A DNA stretch of 21,120 nt from Candidatus Gastranaerophilales bacterium (lineage in GTDB: Bacteria; Cyanobacteriota; Vampirovibrionia; Gastranaerophilales; Gastranaerophilaceae), in NCBI GenBank assembly GCA_910588555.1, contig CAJUPC010000013.1, positions 33,634 to 54,753 on the forward strand. Reading direction: 5' to 3'. The translations under genes and the position numbers were made by a program. Below the pieces are notes generated by a model. That model was not told the origin of the DNA. It ran no database searches and worked only from the letters and a program-made list of their open reading frames with translations. This document shows, piece after piece, positions 8,711 through 15,866 of this stretch (its first letter is position 1; every line of letters begins with the position of its first letter).

Positions 8711-8738
8711 GTGAAAAGTGAAAGGTGAGAAGTGAAAA
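8711..8738. repeat. Four tandem degenerate heptamers (GTGAAAA type)
   Basis: GTGAAAA, GTGAAAG, GTGAGAA and GTGAAAA follow each other exactly, between the divergent sigma-factor and universal-stress genes. Similar short tandem heptamers are known in Cyanobacteria. Confidence 0.75.
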
Positions 8739-8777
8739 GACCATTTAGTTCGCTTCGCTCAAAGATAAGGAAAAATT

Positions 8778-9641
8778 ATGAGAATATTATTTTGCACAGA
8801 CGGTTCAAAAATAAGTTTTAATGCCCTAAAAAACATATCACACTGGGTTAAAGATGCAATAGTAGATACAATTTGCGTAATTGATTGGAGTTTTTTGCCT
8901 GATGACATAAGTATTGAAGAAACAAATTTCACTTATTCCTGCGCAAATGTCGCAGACACAATCCTTGATTATGCCGAAAATGAAATTAAATATCTCGGAC
9001 TAAAAACAGGTTCAAGACTAAAACACTGTGGAGCCGCAATAGAAAGTATTCTTGAACAGGCTGACTCACAAGAATACGATTTAATCCTTATGGGCTCTCA
9101 TGGCAAAAAAGGCATCCAAAAATGGCTTGGCTCAGTATCTCAAGAAATTATAAACAGCAGTAAAATCTCAAACTATATTGCAAAAGAAGAAAACAAAAGA
9201 AAAAAATTACTCCTTACAACAGATGGTACAGCATGTTCTTGTTCAATAATTCGCGAAATAATTTCACACTTGAAACTCGAAGACAAAGAAATATTTATTT
9301 GCATGGTAAATGATGACCCTAATCTTTTATTTTTAGACGGAACACTGGACACTAACTGGCTTTTAGACATCCAAAGACAGCAGCAAATTTATGCAGCAAA
9401 AGCAATTCAAGACATCCAAGCCATACTTTGTGAACATAACATCAAGGTAGATAATACCACAATCTTAACAGGAATACCCGCTCAAAAAATAATAGATTAT
9501 TCAAGACAAAACGATATAGATTTAATTATTTTAGGTTCAAGAAACAAATCAAAAATAGATAGATTTTTAACAGGTTCTGTGAGCAAACGTGTAATAGAAA
9601 ATGTGGTTTCGGATATTTGGCTTGCAAGATGTAAATCATAA
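8778..9641 (+). CDS. Tandem universal stress protein (two Usp domains)
   Basis: Two UspA-type domains occupy about residues 1-135 and 143-286 of 287. Each starts with the beta-strand/Asp motif (ILFCTDGS with D8; LLLTTDGT). The first domain has the ATP-binding loop LILMGSHGKKG...GS (G106, G109, G118-S119). In the second, the loop is IILGSRNKSKIDRFLTGSVS, in which the second Gly is Asn (N256), so nucleotide binding by that half may be altered. Family members are cytoplasmic stress proteins, and domain 1 keeps the ATP-binding pattern. AAGGA lies 7 nt before the ATG. A palindromic repeat begins 3 bp after the stop, and the heptamer tract lies upstream. It seems monocistronic. Confidence 0.9.
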   Translation: MRILFCTDGSKISFNALKNISHWVKDAIVDTICVIDWSFLPDDISIEETNFTYSCANVADTILDYAENEIKYLGLKTGSRLKHCGAAIESILEQADSQEYDLILMGSHGKKGIQKWLGSVSQEIINSSKISNYIAKEENKRKKLLLTTDGTACSCSIIREIISHLKLEDKEIFICMVNDDPNLLFLDGTLDTNWLLDIQRQQQIYAAKAIQDIQAILCEHNIKVDNTTILTGIPAQKIIDYSRQNDIDLIILGSRNKSKIDRFLTGSVSKRVIENVVSDIWLARCKS

Positions 9642-9644
9642 AAT

Positions 9645-9666
9645 GGCATAGCAATGCCGACCTACA
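9645..9666. repeat. Palindromic dispersed repeat, copy 1
   Basis: GGCAT-AGCA-ATGCC followed by GACCTACA. It matches the copy at 10862-10883 at 18 of 22 positions, and both are followed by a CTTATG-like stretch. It directly follows the stress-protein stop codon. Confidence 0.65.
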
Positions 9667-9715
9667 TTCTTATGTTACAGGGCAATACGGGCTCGCGTAA
9701 AACAGGAACGCTCAC

Positions 9716-9754
9716 AACAACACCGAAAACTCAACGTTTCCGTTGATTGTTGTT
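9716..9754. repeat. Two-tier hairpin in a GC-richer patch
   Basis: Outer arms AACAACA/TGTTGTT (9716-9722, 9748-9754) enclose inner arms TCAACG/CGTTGA (9731-9736, 9741-9746) with a TTTC loop. The surrounding 9690-9790 is richer in G+C than its neighbours and holds no convincing gene. The rest of 9642-9790 shows nothing else that I can assign. Confidence 0.5.
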
Positions 9755-9790
9755 CGTCTCTCGCTATCGCTCGTCCTTCTGCTCGCCCGC

Positions 9791-9930
9791 AAAAAAAACT
9801 CCTATCTTTCAGATAGGAGTTGGAATTCTTTTTACGTAATTCCTCGTAATAGTGTGAAGTGTAGTGTGCAATAAAACGTTTTTTGATTCCTCGTTTTATG
9901 CATTTCCTCGTGTGTATATATATAAAAAAT
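9791..9930 (-). ncRNA. Candidate small RNA with AGGA-loop hairpins
   Basis: On the minus strand, a promoter at 9937-9966 would start an RNA near 9930 that ends at a clean terminator (9791-9821). The RNA has four AGGA motifs. Two sit at the 5' side of hairpin loops, each closed by a C-G pair: arms ATAAAACG/CGTTTTAT (9899-9892 and 9878-9871) and arms TTACG/CGTAA (9849-9845 and 9836-9832). This resembles the layout of CsrA/RsmA-titrating RNAs, but that role is only inferred. A 23-codon frame (ATG 9903 to TAA 9832) also runs through it; its GAGG is too close (2 nt), so I favour RNA. Confidence 0.4.
9797..9821 (-). terminator. Intrinsic terminator read on the minus strand
   Basis: Perfect 11-bp stem (AACTCCTATCT/AGATAGGAGTT, 9797-9807 and 9811-9821) with a 3-nt loop, followed on the minus strand by eight T (9798-9791 on the plus as A). 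On the plus strand the stem is followed by a weaker, delayed T run (9826-9833), so it may also help end the upstream plus transcript. Confidence 0.8.
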
Positions 9931-9936
9931 TTTGAG

Positions 9937-9966
9937 TATATAAAATTGCCATATTAAACATATCAA
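9937..9966 (-). promoter_or_regulatory. Candidate promoter for the small RNA
   Basis: On the minus strand TTGATA (9966-9961) is followed after 18 bp by TATATA (9942-9937), placing the start near 9930. The AT-rich context makes chance matches likely, so this rests mainly on its position before the terminator-ended segment. Confidence 0.4.
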
Positions 9967-10060
9967 CAATATATTTCGTTACAAAAGTTAATAAATATAT
10001 ATAAAGATAACTATGTTTATTTGAAAATAATTATATTATTATATAAATGAGGACTTTTGA

Positions 10061-10852
10061 ATGAAAATATTAATATCCAATGATGACGGAATAGCGGCAA
10101 ACGGCATAAGATGTTTATCTGAAACTTTAGCCGAAAATAATGAAGTATATGTTATTGCACCCGACAGAGAAAGAAGTGCCGCAGGACATTCTCTAACGCT
10201 TCACACCCCTATCAGAGTTGAAGAAGTCGAAGCTTATAATAATGTAAAAAGGGCATGGGTCACCACAGGAACCCCTGGAGATTGTATTAAAATCGGAGTT
10301 AATGCAATTTTATCACCCGAAGAACAGCCGGATATAATAATTTCAGGAATTAATCACGGTCCAAATCTAGGTGCCGACATTTTATATTCGGGAACGGTTA
10401 GTTGCGCAATGGAAGGGGCAATGCTCGGAATTCCAAGTATTGCAATGTCACTTGCAAGCATGCACTATGAACTCGACGGTTTTAAATTCGCCGCAAAATT
10501 TGTAAACGCCTTACTGCCAAAACTTTCTGAATTCAATTTCCCTAAAAAAAGTTTATTGAATATAAATGTTCCTGCACTTGAAGAAGAAGACATTGCAGGA
10601 GTAGCAGTAACAGAACTCGGCAGAAAAATGTTTACCGACAATTACGAAAAAAGAGTTGACCCGCGCGGAAAAGTTTATTACTGGATGGCAGGAGAGTTGA
10701 TTACTGAGCCTGTTGACGCGAATACAGACATTGCGGCAGTAAGAAACAACAAAATTTCAATTACACCCGTAACTTATGAGATGACAAACGAAAACACAAT
10801 GTCAGACTTGGAAAAAGTTCTGTGTAAAAACGATTTATGTAACTGGTTCTAG
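10061..10852 (+). CDS. surE: 5'/3'-nucleotidase SurE
   Basis: SurE dephosphorylates nucleoside 5'- and 3'-monophosphates with a divalent metal. The 263-residue protein has the family signature MKILISNDDGIAANG with metal ligands D8 and D9, S39 in APDRERSAAGHS, and N98 in SGINHGPNLG, followed by YSGTVSCAMEG. Length is typical. GAGG lies 8 nt before the ATG. The upstream region of more than 400 bp contains a candidate small RNA on the other strand but no plus-strand gene. Copies of the same palindromic repeat lie on both sides of the region. It appears monocistronic. Confidence 0.96.
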   Translation: MKILISNDDGIAANGIRCLSETLAENNEVYVIAPDRERSAAGHSLTLHTPIRVEEVEAYNNVKRAWVTTGTPGDCIKIGVNAILSPEEQPDIIISGINHGPNLGADILYSGTVSCAMEGAMLGIPSIAMSLASMHYELDGFKFAAKFVNALLPKLSEFNFPKKSLLNINVPALEEEDIAGVAVTELGRKMFTDNYEKRVDPRGKVYYWMAGELITEPVDANTDIAAVRNNKISITPVTYEMTNENTMSDLEKVLCKNDLCNWF

Positions 10853-10861
10853 TTTCTTGTC

Positions 10862-10883
10862 GGCATTACTATACCGACCTACA
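10862..10883. repeat. Palindromic dispersed repeat, copy 2
   Basis: GTCGG...CCGAC palindrome (10859-10878) extended by CTACA; 18 of 22 positions match copy 1 at 9645. It lies just after the surE stop. Confidence 0.65.
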
Positions 10884-10902
10884 GCTTATGATTAAATTAT
10901 CC

Positions 10903-10921
10903 CCCTCCCCCAAGGAGAGGG
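10903..10921. terminator. GC-rich hairpin between convergent genes
   Basis: Read on the minus strand, CCCTCTCC-TTG-GGGGAGGG forms an 8-bp stem (one G-T pair) with a 3-nt loop. It stands out against the AT-rich background between surE and the SPOR gene. It has no T run on either side, so a transcription-end role is uncertain; it may be a small dispersed repeat. Confidence 0.45.
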
Positions 10922-10928
10922 AAAATAA

Positions 10929-11603
10929 TTATTCCACAATAATTCTTGCGGGATAATTGTTTCTCAACAGGTCATTTACAACGGTTTGAGCTTTTTCACG
11001 TGTAGAATATGACCCGACCTGAATTGTGTATGCTCCGCCGATACTTCTTACAAATGGAGATATATTCAAACCTGATTCGGCAATAATCCCTTTTGCAACT
11101 TCTGCCTGTTCTTTTGTAGCATAATACCCTACAACAACTTTTGACGCTGTATTAACCTGTTGAACAGGTTTTGGAGCAGGTGAAGCTGTTTCTGCCGGTT
11201 TAGGTGTTGCATCTTTTTCAGGCAATTTAACAGGCTCTTCCTGTTTTACAGGCTCCTGTTTTTCTTCTTTTTTATTGTCCTCCGGAATAACAACTTTTTC
11301 ATCAAGCTCGGGAGCAAAAGTATCATCTTCACCGGCCATTCCGTTATCTTCCATTTGTAAAAGTTTTAAGCGTTCGTCAACAGAAGTTTTTTCAATCCCC
11401 ATTGTTTCAGAATCAGCCACATCATCACCACCGATTGTAACATCAACATCAGGAGAAATTTGTTTTGCAATACCTAAAAACAGCAAAAGCAAAATAAAAA
11501 ATGCCGAAACAAAGATTGCAATCCCGTCATTTGGATTTTTTGCAACTTTTTTTTGATATTCTTTATAACTGATATGTGATTGTTTATTAAATTCTTCTGT
11601 CAT
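10929..11603 (-). CDS. SPOR-domain membrane protein
   Basis: The 224-residue protein has a short cytoplasmic N-terminus, one membrane helix (about 27-46, IAIFVSAFFILLLLFLGIA), a long acidic and Pro/Lys/Glu-rich periplasmic linker (about 50-150) and a C-terminal SPOR domain (about 153-224, with VVVGYYATKEQAEVAK and YTIQVGSYSTREKAQTVVNDL). SPOR domains bind denuded glycan strands of septal peptidoglycan, so the protein probably acts at the division site. Its ATG shares one base with the stop of the DUF366 gene (TAATG), preceded by AGAGGTG. It is the last gene of the HEAT-queC operon. Confidence 0.9.
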   Translation of the reverse strand: MTEEFNKQSHISYKEYQKKVAKNPNDGIAIFVSAFFILLLLFLGIAKQISPDVDVTIGGDDVADSETMGIEKTSVDERLKLLQMEDNGMAGEDDTFAPELDEKVVIPEDNKKEEKQEPVKQEEPVKLPEKDATPKPAETASPAPKPVQQVNTASKVVVGYYATKEQAEVAKGIIAESGLNISPFVRSIGGAYTIQVGSYSTREKAQTVVNDLLRNNYPARIIVE

Positions 11604-12157
11604 TATACACCTCTGACTTTTGTTGATGCCATAATTATATCATCAATTTCTTCGGAATACTTATCTAAAACTTCTTTTGCAAAACCTTTGATATCTTTAA
11701 TTCCCAGTTCGCTTGTCAAACCGCTTGCCTTAACCGGCGCGCCTTCGGAGTCAATATTTATGCCTGTATGGATTAAAATTGAAGTCATAGATTTTGTCGC
11801 AATAGAAACAGTAAGTTTTTTCCCTTCAAAAAACAAATCGTCACCGTTTCTTGTAATCTTAAACCCTCTTTTTTCAAGAGCTTCTTTAATTATACAAATT
11901 AAAAGTCTTTGTCTGAAAACACCCTCTACCAAATCAACATTAAACTGTTCTGTTATAATGCTGAGCATAGATTTGCTGTAAATAGGTTCGTTGTTGATAA
12001 CATCTTCAATATCAACCATTTCTGTCAATTTAACTTCACATTCACCAATAAAAGCAACAGCTGCGTCACCCTGAATTTTAAAATTTTTATAAATCCAGTG
12101 CGGTGCTAACTGCCGGCCTTCATATTTAATTTCTTTATCAGCGATTAATGTCTTCAA
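11603..12157 (-). CDS. DUF366 family protein
   Basis: The 184-residue protein matches DUF366 from memory of archaeal members: DKEIKYEGRQLAPHWIYKNF, then QGDAAVAFIGECEVKLTEMVD, FRQRLLICIIKEALE, DDLFFEGKKLTVSIAT, and GLTSELGI near the end. No biochemical function is known to me. The start is a TTG at 12157 that overlaps the queC TGA as TTGA, with AAAGGA 6-7 nt upstream; the next in-frame Met is at residue 47 and would remove conserved sequence. Tight coupling to queC suggests a role linked to 7-deazaguanine/queuosine metabolism or tRNA modification, which is inference from context only. Confidence 0.85.
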   Translation of the reverse strand: MKTLIADKEIKYEGRQLAPHWIYKNFKIQGDAAVAFIGECEVKLTEMVDIEDVINNEPIYSKSMLSIITEQFNVDLVEGVFRQRLLICIIKEALEKRGFKITRNGDDLFFEGKKLTVSIATKSMTSILIHTGINIDSEGAPVKASGLTSELGIKDIKGFAKEVLDKYSEEIDDIIMASTKVRGV

Positions 12158-12807
12158 AACAGTTCCTTTATATAATGTGTGTCGTTATTTGCCATTAAAG
12201 CATTTTTTAATCTCATGCAAGATTCGCATTTACCACAATGCTTTTCACCGCCTGCATAACAGCTTTTTACATATTCCAGCGGAATATTATTTTCAAAAGC
12301 CAGTTTTACTATATCATTTTTATTAAAATTTATCAAGGGTGCAACAATTTTTGACTTTTTTTGAGTAGATAATTCGAATTCTGCATTAATTTGGTCAATA
12401 AATTTTTGCGTGTTATCGGGAAAAGTTCCTGCTTCTTCTTTGTTTGCTCCAATCAAAATATAATCATAATCCTCACCGTCTGCAAAACTTCCGGCAATAT
12501 TCAAAAACAAACCGTTACGATTTGGTACCCAAACACTTTTTGCAGAATTTTCACTCATTTCTGACGGCAATTCTTTATCTGCAACCAAGGCGGTATGAGT
12601 TATTTCGCGTAACCAATCAAGTTTTATAACTTTATGTTCAATTCCGTAATAATCACAAATTTTTCTTGAAGCTTCAACTTCATCTTTAGCGGATTTTTGT
12701 CCGTAATCAAATGTTAAAGCAAGCCTTATGCCATATTCTTTTACACCAAGCCCGAGACTTACCAGTGAATCCAATCCGCCTGACAACAAAATTATACCTT
12801 TACTCAT
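12154..12807 (-). CDS. queC: 7-cyano-7-deazaguanine synthase QueC
   Basis: QueC converts 7-carboxy-7-deazaguanine to preQ0 using ATP and ammonia, in queuosine biosynthesis. In 217 residues it shows the PP-loop SGGLDS (9-14), FDYGQKSAKDE, the WVPNRNGLFLNIA motif, EEAGTFPDN, and the zinc site C183, C191, C194, C197 (CYAGGEKHCGKCESC). I placed the start at the ATG at 12807 because GGAG lies 10 nt upstream; an ATG three codons earlier (12816) is only 1 nt from that site. The gene overlaps the HEAT-protein stop by 8 bp. queD, queE and queF are not in this window. Confidence 0.95.
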   Translation of the reverse strand: MSKGIILLSGGLDSLVSLGLGVKEYGIRLALTFDYGQKSAKDEVEASRKICDYYGIEHKVIKLDWLREITHTALVADKELPSEMSENSAKSVWVPNRNGLFLNIAGSFADGEDYDYILIGANKEEAGTFPDNTQKFIDQINAEFELSTQKKSKIVAPLINFNKNDIVKLAFENNIPLEYVKSCYAGGEKHCGKCESCMRLKNALMANNDTHYIKELF

Positions 12808-13735
12808 CTTCTTCATACTCCGATATCATTGATACAGCTTCCATTTTTAAACTATCCGAAAAATTAGGACTGTTTGCAACTTCATCCAAAATTTCACGAC
12901 CTATAAGATTGTAAAGCGCAATCATGGCGTTCTTCTTAACCTCTTCGTCATTATCTTCAACAAGGCATGCCCTAATTGTTTCAACTGCTTTGGGATTTTC
13001 ACTATCCATAATAGCTTCAATTGCATTTATTCTAATTTGCGGCGACTCATCAACAAGAGAATTTTTCAAAGCATTAAAAACACGTTCATCGTCATTCAAT
13101 CTTAATTTTCCTAGTGCCTCAATAACACGTTCTTTCAAAAAAGTAAATTTGCTCCAAATTCCTTTTTGCGCTTCAAGAATGCTGACAAGAGGATCAACCG
13201 CGCGTAAATCACCCAGCATACCGAGAGCAGATGCTGCACTTTCTCTCAAATAAACAGATTTTTCATCCTCATCTTTTACAATAGAAATCAAAGGTGCAAC
13301 CGCATATTTATCCCCGATTTTACCGAGCGCATCAGCACATGCCAGTCTTATTTTGTAGTGCTCATCTTTATTGTTTAAGCAATACAGTAATGGAGTTACT
13401 GCAGATGTGTTTTTCAAATTTGCAATAGCTTTTGCACACATAACTCTTACATTTATATAAAGGTCCTTTTCCGACTCAATATTTTTCATTAAAAGCAAAT
13501 CCAAAAGAGGGCTTAATGTAGAATTATCTCTAATTCTGTCAGCACATTGGATTACATTCATCAAAATTTCTGGATTTTTTGAAACAGTTAAAAAATAATT
13601 ATAGATTTTAACAAGATTTACACTCTCATAAACCTCATCAAGAGCCTGAATTTTTTGAACAACAGAATTTATGTCCGAGTCATCGAACAAATTACATTCT
13701 CTAACTATTAAATCTAAGTCCAAGTGTTCCCTCAT
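12800..13735 (-). CDS. HEAT-repeat (PBS-lyase-like) protein
   Basis: About 311 residues, built of consecutive HEAT-like helix pairs. Clear units include CAKAIANLKNTSAVTPLLYCL, CADALGKIGDKYAVAPLISIV, SAASALGMLGDLRAVDPLVSIL, VIEALGKLRLNDDERVFNAL and INAIEAIMDSENPKAVETIRA (each shown in part). Such repeats are protein-interaction scaffolds; in Cyanobacteria related repeats occur in phycobilin lyases, but catalytic lyase function is not expected here. It is the first gene of the operon continuing into queC. The start is uncertain: the promoter at 13744-13772 places the RNA start at about 13737, so the ATG at 13735 would be leaderless, while a TTG at 13723 has GAGGG 5 nt before it. Confidence 0.88.
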   Translation of the reverse strand: MREHLDLDLIVRECNLFDDSDINSVVQKIQALDEVYESVNLVKIYNYFLTVSKNPEILMNVIQCADRIRDNSTLSPLLDLLLMKNIESEKDLYINVRVMCAKAIANLKNTSAVTPLLYCLNNKDEHYKIRLACADALGKIGDKYAVAPLISIVKDEDEKSVYLRESAASALGMLGDLRAVDPLVSILEAQKGIWSKFTFLKERVIEALGKLRLNDDERVFNALKNSLVDESPQIRINAIEAIMDSENPKAVETIRACLVEDNDEEVKKNAMIALYNLIGREILDEVANSPNFSDSLKMEAVSMISEYEEDE

Positions 13736-13743
13736 CACAATGA

Positions 13744-13772
13744 AATATACAATAAAATCGTTTTTTTATCAA
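13744..13772 (-). promoter_or_regulatory. Sigma-70 promoter for the HEAT-queC-DUF366-SPOR operon
   Basis: On the minus strand TTGATA (13772-13767), a 17-bp spacer and TATATT (13749-13744). The predicted start point (about 13737) coincides with the first possible start codons. Confidence 0.6.
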
Positions 13773-13776
13773 TAAA

Positions 13777-13801
13777 AAAGGCTCGCTTTTGACGAGCCTT
13801 T
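13777..13801 (-). terminator. Intrinsic terminator after the paralogous membrane-protein pair
   Basis: 9-bp stem AAAGGCTCG/CGAGCCTTT with a 7-nt loop, followed on the minus strand by a T-rich run. It closes the 15628-13809 operon. Confidence 0.85.
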
Positions 13802-13808
13802 AATTATT

Positions 13809-14759
13809 TTATGCTGTTTTTTGAGCAGCTTCTTTAGCTTTTTTGTGTTCAAGATACATATCACAGAGTTTGTTTGCAGGTTTTGTAACCGCAACAGGTA
13901 CAAAGTAACGGTAAACAAATCCGAATACTATCATTGAACGTAATAAGCCAAAACCTGTAATTTGTTTTTTCAAACCGGATGTTAATTTAGGAATTCTTTC
14001 CTGTTTGACTAATTTATCTATAAATTTATCTAATTTAATAGATTTTAAAGATTTTAGTTCCTCTTTAGTTTCTTTTGCTTTATCGAGAGAATTTGTAATT
14101 GTATCAGTTAAGAATTTATATCCTTTTTCTGTCATATTTAACTCTTTTTTGGAAGTTTCTGCAAGTTTAAAGATATCAGCATTTCCATCAGCTTTTAATG
14201 CCTTATTAATATTATTAATTGCATCTTTTACATCTTTATAATCTTTTGCAAAAGTATCATCCAAAACTTTATGTCCCACATATTTAGCAGACATATTCTC
14301 CCACCAGTTTTTCAAATATTTATCCATTGTATAAGCACCTGCTGTCGATACACACAATGTTAAAAACTGATTTACGGCAAGTGTATTTTTTCGGTCTTTA
14401 TCCATATCTTTATTTGCCAGTGTTCTTTGCATATAAAGACCGCTTGTTATAACAGAACCTGTTGTCAAACAATGCTGGAATAAGTTATCAGCATTCTGAA
14501 CTTTCTCTGCAAATCCGCCGAACCAGTTGCTGCCCAAAACAGGTTTGGCAACCTTTTGACATAACCATTCAGAAGTTTGGTCAAACATTTTTGTAAACGG
14601 AGCAAAGAATTTTGAAGAGTTTGAACTTAATTCTTTTTCAACTTCACCTGCAGCTTTAGAAACAGAATTTGCAATATTGCCGTTAAAATTAGGTCTGGGT
14701 TTGCACTGATTGTTATATTGATTATATCTGTACGGAGTGTTATTTATAGTTAAGTTCAT
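13809..14759 (-). CDS. Membrane-associated protein of unknown family, paralogue A
   Basis: The 316-residue protein has an Asn/Tyr-rich N-terminus with a short PNFNGN motif (F25-N26-G27) and no signal peptide. Hydrophobic segments follow near 95-112 and 128-146, then a long charged helical middle (155-270, many Lys/Glu/Asp) and a last hydrophobic segment (about 272-292, LLRSMIVFGFVYRYFVPVAV). WF at 79-80 and KDMDKDRK at 117-124 align, with identical 38-residue spacing, to WF and KKDKEDK of the upstream gene product, so the two look like diverged paralogues. The ATG shares one base with the upstream stop and has GGAGGT before it. I do not know a function. Confidence 0.85.
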   Translation of the reverse strand: MNLTINNTPYRYNQYNNQCKPRPNFNGNIANSVSKAAGEVEKELSSNSSKFFAPFTKMFDQTSEWLCQKVAKPVLGSNWFGGFAEKVQNADNLFQHCLTTGSVITSGLYMQRTLANKDMDKDRKNTLAVNQFLTLCVSTAGAYTMDKYLKNWWENMSAKYVGHKVLDDTFAKDYKDVKDAINNINKALKADGNADIFKLAETSKKELNMTEKGYKFLTDTITNSLDKAKETKEELKSLKSIKLDKFIDKLVKQERIPKLTSGLKKQITGFGLLRSMIVFGFVYRYFVPVAVTKPANKLCDMYLEHKKAKEAAQKTA

Positions 14760-15628
14760 TATTTAACACCTCCTTTTACAGCTTGAAAAACAGGTTTTTC
14801 AATAAAGTTCATTGTCGGGGTATCCTTTGTAATATTATTATCTTGAACCGGCTGTGCCGATTTCTTTTTCTTTTCAATTCCAAATACATATTTTAAAATC
14901 GGCGGAATTAAAGCAATTGTTAAAGTAGCCCTTGGAACTGCAATTATCCAATCTGGCATTGTTTTCATAAGAGTATTCATAGCATCTTTTTTCTTAGTTA
15001 AGAATTTTAATTGAGATTTTTGAATATCTGTAGCGTTTATATTTAATTCACCTAAATCTTTAATTTTCTTAAACATGTCTTTCAAAACTTTAGAAGAACG
15101 CTTTTCCATAAGTTCAATTGTTTCGCCTTTTTCAAAATCCAGCGGTTTTAAACCGGCTGACTTTTCCGAAGCTTCAAAACATTTTGTAAGAGCATCGTCC
15201 AATGGACTTGTTAAAATCAAAGAAACAACAAACCCCATTATGCCTGAAGCTATTGCATGTCCGGAGGCATAAATTTTATCTTCTTTATCTTTCTTACCGG
15301 GGAGGGCCATTGTAGTTGCAGGTCTCATAACACCGGCAAGTCCAAGAGCAATTAATGCTGAAGTTGCAACATTATGTTTTTCTGCCATTGTAACAAGCGA
15401 ATTAAACCATTTGCTTGTCAAAACTTTATCGCCCATGGTTTTCTTCATAACATTAGCGGCAGCCTTACTCTCTTGTCCCGTAAAACTGCCGCTAAATTCT
15501 GCACTATATCCTCTATTTTTTTCACACATGCTCATATTGCTCTTCTCTCTAAAATTATTAGAGTCCGAAAGGAGCCCTGAGCCGCCCTGAGTGAGGGCAA
15601 TTTGACGTTGTACCGAATTAATTTTCAT
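14759..15628 (-). CDS. Membrane-associated protein of unknown family, paralogue B
   Basis: The 289-residue protein begins MKINSVQRQ and carries FSGSFTG at 45-51, matching the F-x-G motif of its neighbours. It has WF at 74-75, a hydrophobic stretch at about 88-104, KKDKEDK at 112-118, a second hydrophobic stretch at 122-140, a charged helical middle, and a last hydrophobic segment near 230-250 (WIIAVPRATLTIALIPPILKY, shown in part). The order matches paralogue A. It lacks a Sec signal peptide. It is first in a two-gene operon divergent from the GH57 gene; a GGTGA precedes the ATG by about 6 nt. Function unknown. Confidence 0.85.
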   Translation of the reverse strand: MKINSVQRQIALTQGGSGLLSDSNNFREKSNMSMCEKNRGYSAEFSGSFTGQESKAAANVMKKTMGDKVLTSKWFNSLVTMAEKHNVATSALIALGLAGVMRPATTMALPGKKDKEDKIYASGHAIASGIMGFVVSLILTSPLDDALTKCFEASEKSAGLKPLDFEKGETIELMEKRSSKVLKDMFKKIKDLGELNINATDIQKSQLKFLTKKKDAMNTLMKTMPDWIIAVPRATLTIALIPPILKYVFGIEKKKKSAQPVQDNNITKDTPTMNFIEKPVFQAVKGGVK

Positions 15629-15804
15629 ATTTTTTCACCAATTAAATATATCTTCTACACTTATTTTAAAACAAAGGAAAAAATTTTTTGCTATGAAATT
15701 TTAGAAACTTTACATTTCTAAAAATTTTAAATTTCTTATGTTTTAACTTTTGTAACATTATACATAAGAATTAGTTCTCAAGAATTATATTTTTTACCCT
15801 CTTG

Positions 15805-15813
15805 TGGTATAAA
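15805..15813 (+). promoter_or_regulatory. Possible extended -10 promoter for the GH57 gene
   Basis: TGGTATAAA fits an extended -10 (TGnTATAAT type), with no good -35. It would give a leader of about 47 nt ending in GAAGGAGG just before the ATG at 15867. The rest of the 238-bp divergent spacer is AT-rich and holds nothing else I can assign. Confidence 0.35.
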
Positions 15814-15866
15814 TAATATATAAAAAAGAATTATAGTTATATAATAATTCGAAGAAGGAGGCACAA

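Noticed and set aside
8711..8738. CRISPR-like repeats
   Set aside because: Units are 7 bp with no spacers; this is a simple tandem repeat. No CRISPR array or cas gene is seen anywhere in the window.
9645..9666. Terminator of the universal stress protein gene
   Set aside because: The hairpin has a 5-bp stem and no T run, and a similar copy follows surE; a dispersed repeat explains it better.
9832..9903. A 23-codon minus-strand frame (MHKTRNQKTFYC...)
   Set aside because: The GAGG is only 2 nt from the ATG, and the same bases form the symmetrical AGGA-loop hairpins; kept only as an alternative to the small RNA.
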